From the NCBI RefSeq assembly GCF_003459505.1, contig NZ_QRWD01000002.1, forward strand, positions 62,001 to 126,000: a stretch of DNA of 64,000 bases. Reading direction: 5' to 3'. This document shows positions 33,637 through 41,007 of the stretch, one piece after another (the stretch's first letter is position 1; each line of letters starts with the position of its first letter). The notes beneath the pieces are model-generated. The model had not been told where the DNA came from. It made no database searches and was given only the letters and a program-made list of their open reading frames with translations. This DNA is from Collinsella sp. AF20-14LB (lineage in GTDB: Bacteria; Actinomycetota; Coriobacteriia; Coriobacteriales; Coriobacteriaceae). A program made the position numbers and the translations under genes.

Positions 33637-34776
33637 TTAGTAATCCACCGCGGCAGGACTATTCATCCAATCGCTCACGAATGCGCCGTAGCGGCCCTCG
33701 ATAATGGCCTGGCGGGCACGCTGCATAAGGTTGAGCAGGTAGTAGATATTGTGCATCGAAAGCAAAATGCCGCCGAGCATCTCCTTCTGCGTGACCATGT
33801 GGCGAATGAGCGCGCGGCTGTAGCCGCCCGTGCACACCGGGCAGGTGCAGGTGGGGTCGATGGGGCCGTCGTCGTGCGCAAAGCGCGCGTTACGGAAGTT
33901 AAGGCGACCTTCACTGGAGAACGCCGTACCCATGCGACCGGTGCGCGTCGGCAGCACACAGTCGAACATGTCGATGCCCACGCCCACGCCGCGTACGAGC
34001 GTGGTGGGGTTGCCGACACCCATCAGGTAGCGCGGCTTATGCTTGGGCATGTACTCGCTCACGAGCGGCGCCAGGGTCTCGAACATGGTCTCGTGATCCT
34101 CGCCCACCGAATAGCCACCGATACCATAGCCCGGGAAGTCGCCGCACTCCTCCAGATGGCGCAGCGAACGCAGGCGCAGATCCAGGTGCATGCCGCCCTG
34201 AACGATGCCAAAGAGCGCCTGGTCATCGCGGGTATGCGCCTTATAGCAGCGCTCGGCCCACATGCTCGACAGCTCAACGGCGCGCTCAACGTAGGCGCGC
34301 GTGGCGGGATAGCCCGGGCACTGGTCGAGCTGCATGCAGATATCGGAGCCGAGTTTCATGGCGATTTCCATGTTGTCCTCGGGCGTCCAAAACACGTGGC
34401 GGCCGTCGTAATCGTTGACGATAAAGCGCACGCCCTCATCGGTGAGCTTGACGGCGTCGTTATGGCTAAAGACCTGGAAACCGCCCGAGTCGGTGAGGAT
34501 GGGGCCGTGCCAGTTCATGAACTTGTGCAGGCCGCCCAGCTCGGCGATGGTATCCTCGCCGGGACGCATGGACAGATGATAGGTATTGGCGAGCACGATC
34601 TGGGCGCCGAGCTTCTTGACAGTCTCGGTAGGAATGCCCTTGACGTTTGCCTTGGTGCCCACGGGCATAAAGATCGGCGTCTCGATGTCGCCGTGCGGGG
34701 TGTGCAGTACGCCGGCGCGCGCGTGCGTCGTCGGATCCTCGGCAATCAGGTCGAATTTAAAAAGGTTCTGGTCCAT
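33637..34776 (-). CDS. tgt: tRNA-guanine transglycosylase
   Basis: 379 residues after AAGGAG. It swaps guanine-34 of GUN tRNAs for a queuosine precursor. The substrate pocket DSGGFQVFS, nucleophile region GIDMFDCVLPTR, and zinc site CTCPVC...H in the C-terminal part are intact. With QueA and QueH encoded at 38-40 kb it gives most late steps of queuosine synthesis. It is a single-gene unit ending at a strong terminator. Confidence 0.96.
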   Translation of the reverse strand: MDQNLFKFDLIAEDPTTHARAGVLHTPHGDIETPIFMPVGTKANVKGIPTETVKKLGAQIVLANTYHLSMRPGEDTIAELGGLHKFMNWHGPILTDSGGFQVFSHNDAVKLTDEGVRFIVNDYDGRHVFWTPEDNMEIAMKLGSDICMQLDQCPGYPATRAYVERAVELSSMWAERCYKAHTRDDQALFGIVQGGMHLDLRLRSLRHLEECGDFPGYGIGGYSVGEDHETMFETLAPLVSEYMPKHKPRYLMGVGNPTTLVRGVGVGIDMFDCVLPTRTGRMGTAFSSEGRLNFRNARFAHDDGPIDPTCTCPVCTGGYSRALIRHMVTQKEMLGGILLSMHNIYYLLNLMQRARQAIIEGRYGAFVSDWMNSPAAVDY

Positions 34777-34912
34777 AAACTGGAACTCCTTGGTTGCGGT
34801 TCATACGCAAACCATTATACGGGCAACCCGCAAGAAGCACCGACTCGACAGAAACTGGCGCGAGGAGGATACGGCAGGGACACGGCAAATGAGCGTGGAT
34901 TTTTGGACGCTT

Positions 34913-35247
34913 ACCGGATGAGCGTGGATAATCTCCCACTTTTGCCCAAAGCACAGCCCAAAAACGGGAGATTATCCACTTTCATTCTGCGGGCACTCAT
35001 TTAAGTACGTCCCCGATGAGTGGAGCTATTTACCAGCCACGGCAACGCCGATATTTTGGCAACGCCGATGTCTTGGCAACGCCGATGTCTTGGAAATGTC
35101 AGCGAGCGGTCGCCAGAGCGAACAAATTGGCATGAAAAGAGGACGGCATTGACCTTCTGGTCATGCCGCCCTCTTTGAATGACAAGTTGTCGCCCTGGTG
35201 ACCGCGCAGCGTCGGCCCGTTACGGCGTTTGGTAAAACGCCGTAACA
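34913..35247. repeat. Duplicated intergenic module, copy A
   Basis: This spacer after the SDR gene holds, in order: GTGGATAATCTCCC paired with its reverse (34924-34937 with 34966-34979), the ACTCAT-TTAAG-TACGTCCCC-ATGAGT hairpin, three 17-bp tandem repeats starting GGCAACGCCGAT (35041-35091), the hairpin around GGCATTGACCTTCTGGTCAT (35139-35177), and GTTACGGCGTTT paired with 35235-35246. The same order recurs at 38160-38440. No gene is seen. Confidence 0.7.
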
Positions 35248-35248
35248 A

Positions 35249-36049
35249 TTACGGACGCTGGCCCATACCACCCTCGAGGGTGACGGTCTCGCCGTTCATA
35301 TACTTAAAGTCGGGACCGCAGAGCTGAACGACGACGCGGCCGATTTCCTTCTCGACGTCGCCGTAGTGACCCGCCGGCGGCATGTGGACGTTGGCCTTGA
35401 ACGCCTCGGGATAGGCATCCTGGAAGTTCTCGAGCGCGGCGGTCCAAGCAAGCGGGCAAACGATATTGACGTTGATGCCGTCCTTGCCCCACTCGTTGGC
35501 GGCAACGCGAGTCAGACCACGGATGCCCTCCTTGGCGGCGGCATAGCTGCACTGACCATAGTTGCCAAACAGGCCGGCGCCCGAAGCAAAGTTGACCACG
35601 GAGCCCTTGGTCTCCTTCAGGTGCGGGTAGGCCTTCTGCATGTACAGGTAGGTGGCATACAGACCGGAGTAAATGGCGAGGTTGAACTGGTCCATGGTGT
35701 GATCGGCGATCGTCACGCCCGAAGCGCTGGCCTGAGCATTGTTGACGACGGCGTCGATGCGACCGAACTCCTCAATGGCCTTGTCGATGACGTTCTGGAC
35801 GACAGCCTCGTTGTCCTGACCAGCAGAAACATCGGCCTGAACAGGCAGAACCTTGACACCGTACTCGGCCTCGAGGGATTCCTTGGCGGCCTCGAGCTTG
35901 GCGACGTTGCGGCCGGTGATGACGAGGTTTGCGCCCTCCTTGGCAAAAGCGATATCGATGCCGTAGCCGATGGAACCAGCGGAGCCGTCCTTAAGCGTGG
36001 CCTTGCCGCCGCCGGTAACGATCACGGTCTTACCAGTGAAAAGTCCCAT
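35249..36049 (-). CDS. Short-chain dehydrogenase/reductase
   Basis: 266 residues from ATG at 36049 after GAAAGGA. The nucleotide-binding start is TGGG-x(9)-GSIGYGI, an unusually long glycine loop, followed by ITGRN (NADP-type Arg). NNAQAS replaces the common NNAG, and the catalytic Ser and Tyr-x3-Lys are in NFASGAG and YAAAKEG. The ending NGETVTLEGGMG fits the classical family. It reduces or oxidises an alcohol or ketone; substrate unknown. It is not the Collinsella 7beta-hydroxysteroid dehydrogenase sequence as I recall it. Confidence 0.88.
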   Translation of the reverse strand: MGLFTGKTVIVTGGGKATLKDGSAGSIGYGIDIAFAKEGANLVITGRNVAKLEAAKESLEAEYGVKVLPVQADVSAGQDNEAVVQNVIDKAIEEFGRIDAVVNNAQASASGVTIADHTMDQFNLAIYSGLYATYLYMQKAYPHLKETKGSVVNFASGAGLFGNYGQCSYAAAKEGIRGLTRVAANEWGKDGINVNIVCPLAWTAALENFQDAYPEAFKANVHMPPAGHYGDVEKEIGRVVVQLCGPDFKYMNGETVTLEGGMGQRP

Positions 36050-36337
36050 ACAAAGTCCTTTCAAATCGCGACGGGCCTGCCCGTCGACTGCGCGCATCCA
36101 ACTTCACGCGCCAAAAGCTGAAATGCAACTTTAGCGGGTTCAAGCGAAAAATAAAGCCCATGGCAGGCGAACGGCGCAACGTCTTTCGGCGAAGGGAATG
36201 TCAAGTACAAACTGGATAAAGTGGCCGAGTTTTTGCTATCGACGCGAGCCATCGAACACGTTTTGAAACTTTGCTGCAGCGCGCGGGATGTCGGCGCGAG
36301 ACTTTATCATAGGGTGACAAACAACGATGAGGAGCAC

Positions 36338-38107
36338 ATGCCTATGACAGACGAGCTGGACCCCCAGACTCAACAGCATATTGATGATTCCGCAGACGTC
36401 ACTGCAGATGCCGACGCTGTGACCTGCGATGATATTGACCTCGACGGCCCATTCTTGGACGAAAGCGCTACGGCGGAAACCCCTGGCGCCGAAGATGCAG
36501 ACGAGCAAAACGACGATGCGCCCGCTCAGGACGACCGCCCCGTACAGGATGCTGCTCCGCAAGCTGCGGGCCCTATCGAGGTTTCTTCGGAAGAAGAGCT
36601 CGACGCCGTCATGGACTCCATGATGGATGCCGTCAAAGCGATGAAAGACGCCGTGGCCGACGCTGACGTTGACGCCGAGGAAGAGGAGGCCGCCGAGGCA
36701 GCCTCGACCTTCGTACCCGGCGAGACTCCGGTTGCCGACCAGGGCAGCACCATGCCCTCGTTTCTGCAGCTCGAGCATCCCACGATTGGCACCGATGCGG
36801 TCGACCCGCACGCAGCAGGCTTTTCTGTGATCGAAGGCGGTACCGGCAATATCGCCGTGCCGCAGACTGCCGATGCGGACGCTGCCGACACCGCTCGCCC
36901 GACCGCCCCGCACTCCTCCGCCGCGAGCCGCGATCTGGGGACCGCTGTCTCGAACACTGCGAACGCCGTGGGCACCTTTATCGCCCAGGGTGCCTCGGCC
37001 ATGCGCGAGATGAACGCCGCGAAAAAGGCACTTGCCGATGCCCGCGCCCACCTGGCCGAACTTGAGCAGCGCATTGCCGATCAGGCCGAGGAACTCGAGA
37101 CGCGCCAGGATATCGCAGGCCGCTACGACCAGATCGTCGCCGACCAGCGCCAGGCGATTGCCACGGCCCAAAAGACTGCAGCGGCCGCCGAGATTGATCG
37201 TGATGCCCACGCCTCCAAAGCGACAGAGCTCAAGGGTCAGCTCGAACAAATGAAGACAGAGGATGACGCGACTGAGCTCCGTCTGAAGGCCGCGCTCGAC
37301 GCCGTGGAGGCCCGCGAGGCGAGCTCACGCGAGACCGGCAACCGCCTCGTTCGACGTCTTGAGGATTCCAAGCGCATCCGCGACAAGGTGAAGGCAGAGC
37401 GAGACGCCGGCATTGCCGCCGCACAACAAACCGTCGACGCCACGCGCGCCCAGCTCGAGACGCTGCGTCATGAGTATGCCGAGCTGCAACGCAATCCCTC
37501 GGCAAATCCCGCCAACTATACGGTGCGCACCAGCGAGCTCTCGATGCAGATTTCCGACACGGCAGATGCCCTGCGTAAAGCCGAAGAAGATGTCCCGCGC
37601 ATCACCGCCGACCTTGAGCACTCGCTTGCCGCAGCCGAGCAGGCCGTCGAGCAGGCTCAAGCCCCTATCGCCGACGCAAAACGCGCGCACCAAGCCGTGA
37701 CGACCGAAGCCGATGCCGCGCGCGACGAGCTGCAGACGGCGAAGACCGCCGCCGCGACTCGTCAGCGCGAACTGCGCGAGAAGATCGCCGCGGAGGACAA
37801 GGCACGCCGCGAGCAGGAGCAGACCATCGCCAACGCCCAAGCAGATGCCGCACATGCACAGTCGATCATCGAACAGGCGACCGAGGTGCACGACCACCCA
37901 GAAATCACTGAGTCGCTTGCAGGATCCTTGGCCCGAGACAAAGCCGAACACGCCGAGACCGAGCAAGAAGTCGACCAGCTCGAGGCCGCCGAAGACGACG
38001 TACGAGAGCGCACCCGCGACTCACGCATCAAATTCACCGGCGCCATCGTCTGCATCGTCGCCGCAATCCTGGTGATCATCCTAGTCTGGCTGTTCGCGAG
38101 CAAGTAG
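36338..38107 (+). CDS. Acidic coiled-coil protein with C-terminal membrane anchor
   Basis: 589 residues from ATG at 36338 after GAGGAG; a second ATG six bases on is equally possible. Residues 1-210 are very acidic and low in complexity. About 230-560 is long heptad-rich coiled coil rich in Ala, Glu, Gln and Arg. The last 24 residues (FTGAIVCIVAAILVIILVWL plus FASK) are one membrane helix, so the protein is tail-anchored with its bulk in the cytosol. No family is recognised. A scaffold or envelope-linked role is possible. It is flanked by palindromic spacers and is a single-gene unit. Confidence 0.8.
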   Translation: MPMTDELDPQTQQHIDDSADVTADADAVTCDDIDLDGPFLDESATAETPGAEDADEQNDDAPAQDDRPVQDAAPQAAGPIEVSSEEELDAVMDSMMDAVKAMKDAVADADVDAEEEEAAEAASTFVPGETPVADQGSTMPSFLQLEHPTIGTDAVDPHAAGFSVIEGGTGNIAVPQTADADAADTARPTAPHSSAASRDLGTAVSNTANAVGTFIAQGASAMREMNAAKKALADARAHLAELEQRIADQAEELETRQDIAGRYDQIVADQRQAIATAQKTAAAAEIDRDAHASKATELKGQLEQMKTEDDATELRLKAALDAVEAREASSRETGNRLVRRLEDSKRIRDKVKAERDAGIAAAQQTVDATRAQLETLRHEYAELQRNPSANPANYTVRTSELSMQISDTADALRKAEEDVPRITADLEHSLAAAEQAVEQAQAPIADAKRAHQAVTTEADAARDELQTAKTAAATRQRELREKIAAEDKARREQEQTIANAQADAAHAQSIIEQATEVHDHPEITESLAGSLARDKAEHAETEQEVDQLEAAEDDVRERTRDSRIKFTGAIVCIVAAILVIILVWLFASK

Positions 38108-38110
38108 TCA

Positions 38111-38154
38111 TTGGGGACGTTCTTAAACGACTAGTCAAACAAGAACGTCCCCAA
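38111..38154. repeat. GGGGACGTTCTT palindrome
   Basis: TTGGGGACGTTCTT at 38111-38124 is perfectly repeated in reverse at 38141-38154, directly after the coiled-coil gene. ACGTCCCC also occurs in copies A and B of the duplicated module and near 22480. It likely belongs to a REP-like family. Confidence 0.65.
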
Positions 38155-38159
38155 CGACT

Positions 38160-38440
38160 AGCCCAATGACGAGAGTGGATAATCTCCCACTTTGAGCCCC
38201 CAAGCAGGCCAAAAACGGGAGATTATCCACTCTCATTCTGCAGGCACTCATTTAAGCACGTCCCCAATGAGTACCTGCCGATGCTTTGGCAAAGTCAGCG
38301 AAAACACCCCTAAGCGAGCAAGGTGACGTGAAAGAGGAGGGCATTGACCTTCTGGTCATGCCCGACGATTGAACGTCAGATTGCCGCTCTGGCGGGTTTG
38401 CAGCGTCGGCCGGTTACGTCGTTTGTAAAACGCCGTAACC
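38160..38440. repeat. Duplicated intergenic module, copy B
   Basis: It repeats the order of copy A: GAGAGTGGATAATCTCCC paired with 38217-38234, the ACTCATTTAAGCACGTCCCC hairpin, one 17-bp unit instead of three, the TTGACCTTCTGGTCATGCC hairpin, a CAGCGTCGGCC run, and GTTACGTCGTTT paired with 38428-38439. It ends next to the queA stop, as copy A ends next to the SDR stop. Confidence 0.7.
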
Positions 38441-39657
38441 TACTGAATGAGCATTGCGTCGCCGAAGCTGAAGAAGCGGTAGCGCTCCTCGATGGCGGCG
38501 GCATAGGCATCCATGATCTGGTCGCGGGTGGCAAGCGCGCTTACGAGCATCATGAGCGTGGAGCGCGGCACGTGGAAGTTCGTGATCAGCGCGTCAACCA
38601 CGTGATAGGTCGAGCCGGGCATGAGGTAGAGCTGCGTCGTGGCGTTCTCGCGCACCACGATGTCACCGCGGCCGAGCGTGTCAGCGCCGTCCTCGCGGCC
38701 TTCAAAATAGCGCGCTGTCACGGCCGGATTGGACACCGGAGCATCGGCGTCAAAGGCGCTCTCGAGCGAGCGTACTGCGGTGGTGCCGACGGCGATCACG
38801 CGGTGCCCCTCGGCCTTCGCCTTATGCACGGCGTCGACAACCTCCTGTGACACGTGGTAGCGCTCGGTGTGCATGACGTGCTGCGTGGGGTCGTCCTCCT
38901 CCACCAGACGGAAGGTATCAATACCCACCTCGAGCTCGACGGCGGCAAACTTCGCGCCCTTGGCCTCGATAGCGGCCATGAGCTCGGGAGTAAAGTGCAG
39001 ACCCGCCGTAGGAGCGGCAGCCGAGTGCTCCTCCTTCATGGCGTAGACGGTCTGGTACTTCTCGGGGTCGCCCTCGTAATCGGTAATGTAGGGCGGCAGC
39101 GGCACGTGGCCGGCCGCATGGATGGCCTCGTCGAGCGTGCGCGGGTCGCCGGCGGCATTGCAACCGGCCGGCTCAAAGCGCACCAGACGGCCACCACGGC
39201 TATCGGTGACAAAGTCGATGACCTCGGCCGTCAGCACCACGGGAGCCCCCTCGGGCGCATGGGCGCCACCGGCGCGATACTCAATCTGGGCACCGGGCTT
39301 CAGGCGCTTGCCCGGCTTGACCAAGCACTCCCAAACATGGCCCAGCGGGTCAACATCCTCGCGGCGCTTGAGCAGCAGCGTCTCGACCACGCCACCCGAG
39401 CCCGATTTGCGACCGATCAGGCGGGCCGGCATCACGCGCGTCTTGTTGATGACGAGCACGTCGCCCGGCTCGATATAGTCGATGATGTCGCGGAAGATGC
39501 GGTGCTCAACGGTGCCGCCATGCTCCAGCGGCGTTCCCGCCTGGGAGCCCTTGCGATCCACCACCAACAGGCGGCAGGAGTCGCGCGGCTCGGCGGGAGC
39601 CTGGGCGATCAGTTCCTCGGGAAGGTTGTAGTCAAAATCATCGGTACGCATAGACAC
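38440..39657 (-). CDS. queA: S-adenosylmethionine:tRNA ribosyltransferase-isomerase
   Basis: 405 residues. AAGGAG sits eight bases before a GTG at 39657 and 14 before the next ATG, so the GTG is chosen. QueA builds epoxyqueuosine on tRNA from the AdoMet ribosyl group. Family blocks: FDYNLPEELIAQ, DVLVINKTRVMPARL, PLPPYI, AAPTAGLHFT, VGTTAVRSLES and NFHVPRSTLMMLVSA, all intact. The queH gene lies 64 bases upstream on the same strand. Confidence 0.96.
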   Translation of the reverse strand: MSMRTDDFDYNLPEELIAQAPAEPRDSCRLLVVDRKGSQAGTPLEHGGTVEHRIFRDIIDYIEPGDVLVINKTRVMPARLIGRKSGSGGVVETLLLKRREDVDPLGHVWECLVKPGKRLKPGAQIEYRAGGAHAPEGAPVVLTAEVIDFVTDSRGGRLVRFEPAGCNAAGDPRTLDEAIHAAGHVPLPPYITDYEGDPEKYQTVYAMKEEHSAAAPTAGLHFTPELMAAIEAKGAKFAAVELEVGIDTFRLVEEDDPTQHVMHTERYHVSQEVVDAVHKAKAEGHRVIAVGTTAVRSLESAFDADAPVSNPAVTARYFEGREDGADTLGRGDIVVRENATTQLYLMPGSTYHVVDALITNFHVPRSTLMMLVSALATRDQIMDAYAAAIEERYRFFSFGDAMLIQ

Positions 39658-39721
39658 GTCGGATTCTCCTTATATAGCTAAAGTCCGCCCTACATCCTAG
39701 CAGGCTGACGTCCCAAATGAA

Positions 39722-40297
39722 CTACTTTTTGGCAGCCTTGCGCTCGTCGCGAATGCGAGCGCGGTCCATGGCCGCCTCGACGGCAGAAAAGCGGCAGCCG
39801 CAGTAGTTCTGTCGATACATGCCCAGTTCGCGCGAACGGCGCGTAGCCTCGGGATAATACGGGCGAAAATCGCGGATCACCGGGGTGAGCCCACGTGCCG
39901 CCGCCAGGCGCTCGAGTACGTCATTGCAGGTGTCGAACAGCTGGTACGGCGAGACGGCGAGCGTCGTACCCACATATTCAAACCCGCGCTCCTGGGCAAC
40001 GCGGCATGCCTCGGCCAAGCGCAAGGCATAGCACACGCGACAGCGACGGGGACGATCGGCACCCAACGGGGCCACGCCGGTCTCCCAGCGTTCGCGGTCC
40101 TCCCCGGCCTCGATGAGCTCGATGTCGCCGTCGGCACACCACCGGCGCAGCTCGTCCAAACGACGCTGCCATTCATCGCGCGGTTGAATATTGGGATTGG
40201 TCCAGCAAATCGTGGGCTCAAACCCCTCCTCGCGCAGCAGGCGAACCGGCTCAAGCGAGCATGGTGCACAGCACGCATGCAGCAACAACGACTTCAT
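39722..40297 (-). CDS. queH: Epoxyqueuosine reductase QueH
   Basis: 191 residues from ATG at 40297; the in-frame ATG at 40303 abuts the GAGGAG site, so the second is chosen. QueH (DUF208) reduces epoxyqueuosine to queuosine, the last step, without cobalamin. The metal-cluster cysteines are in LLHACCAPCSLEP, RRCRVCYALRL and MYRQNYCGCRFS. Together with queA it forms a two-gene queuosine operon. Confidence 0.94.
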   Translation of the reverse strand: MKSLLLHACCAPCSLEPVRLLREEGFEPTICWTNPNIQPRDEWQRRLDELRRWCADGDIELIEAGEDRERWETGVAPLGADRPRRCRVCYALRLAEACRVAQERGFEYVGTTLAVSPYQLFDTCNDVLERLAAARGLTPVIRDFRPYYPEATRRSRELGMYRQNYCGCRFSAVEAAMDRARIRDERKAAKK

Positions 40298-40307
40298 CGA
40301 CATCTCC

Positions 40308-40874
40308 TCACCCAAAAAAGCGCACGCCAAAGGACGTATCCTCGCAGGCGACAATGCGGCGGTCGCGCAAAATGGTCCACACGTAATACCAGTCGCCTAC
40401 ACAGCCCGACAAATGCAAGCCGGCCGCCAGATAGCACAGCAGCGGATAGCCCGAAAACGCAAACCCCAGAGCAAACGCTGTCGTCACAACAATCGTCGGC
40501 GCCAGGCAAACTGCCACGTACCGCCGGCGCGAATACACCACGCCCTCGGCGCAGGCATAGATCATCGCCGTCTCGCGATTCGCCCCAAAAGTCACGTGCG
40601 CACCCGTGGGCGCCAGCAGCTTAAAAAACACACCGTGCACCAGCTCGTGCACGGCGAACGACGCCATTGAGATTGCAGCCAAGCCGACTATCCAGCCCAC
40701 GACAGCCATCCAGCCGCCCGCGTCAGCCGCATCCAAGTCTGCAGGCCCGCCCAGCAGCATAAACACCGGCACCAGGCACACGGCAAACACGCCGACGACG
40801 ACCATCCCCCACACGAAGCAAGCGTGCAGAAAAACCTCGTCCTCAAACGCATGTATGTTGGAAATCTCATTCAT
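40308..40874 (-). CDS. DUF3267 membrane zinc-peptidase-like protein
   Basis: 188 residues with four hydrophobic segments. A zincin motif HELVH at 76-80 lies at the start of the second pair, and GCVGDWYYVWTI near the end supplies the likely third ligand, Asp. This is the DUF3267 layout. The family is a putative intramembrane or membrane-linked metalloprotease of unknown substrate. It starts 10 bases upstream of queH, so it may be read with queH and queA without sharing their function. Confidence 0.82.
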   Translation of the reverse strand: MNEISNIHAFEDEVFLHACFVWGMVVVGVFAVCLVPVFMLLGGPADLDAADAGGWMAVVGWIVGLAAISMASFAVHELVHGVFFKLLAPTGAHVTFGANRETAMIYACAEGVVYSRRRYVAVCLAPTIVVTTAFALGFAFSGYPLLCYLAAGLHLSGCVGDWYYVWTILRDRRIVACEDTSFGVRFFG

Positions 40875-41007
40875 AGCATCTTAGGATAGCGCCCCTGCCA
40901 CGCACCCGCCCGCATGTGCGATAATGTCGAACGATATGCACGAATTGACCACCGCGCCGCCGAACCCCGTGCCCGGCCGCGCTCTTACCTATATGCGAAG
41001 GAGTCCC

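Noticed and set aside
35041..35091. Tandem repeats as a CRISPR array
   Set aside because: The units are 17 bases, directly adjacent, with no spacers and no cas genes.
36047..36340. Upstream extension of the coiled-coil protein to 36221
   Set aside because: The extension MAEFLLSTRAIEH has no ribosome site, while GAGGAG precedes the ATG at 36338.
34924..38234. TTATCCAC sequences as DnaA boxes of an origin
   Set aside because: They match only eight of nine positions, occur as hairpin arms in two duplicated spacers, and there is no dnaA, dnaN or box cluster.
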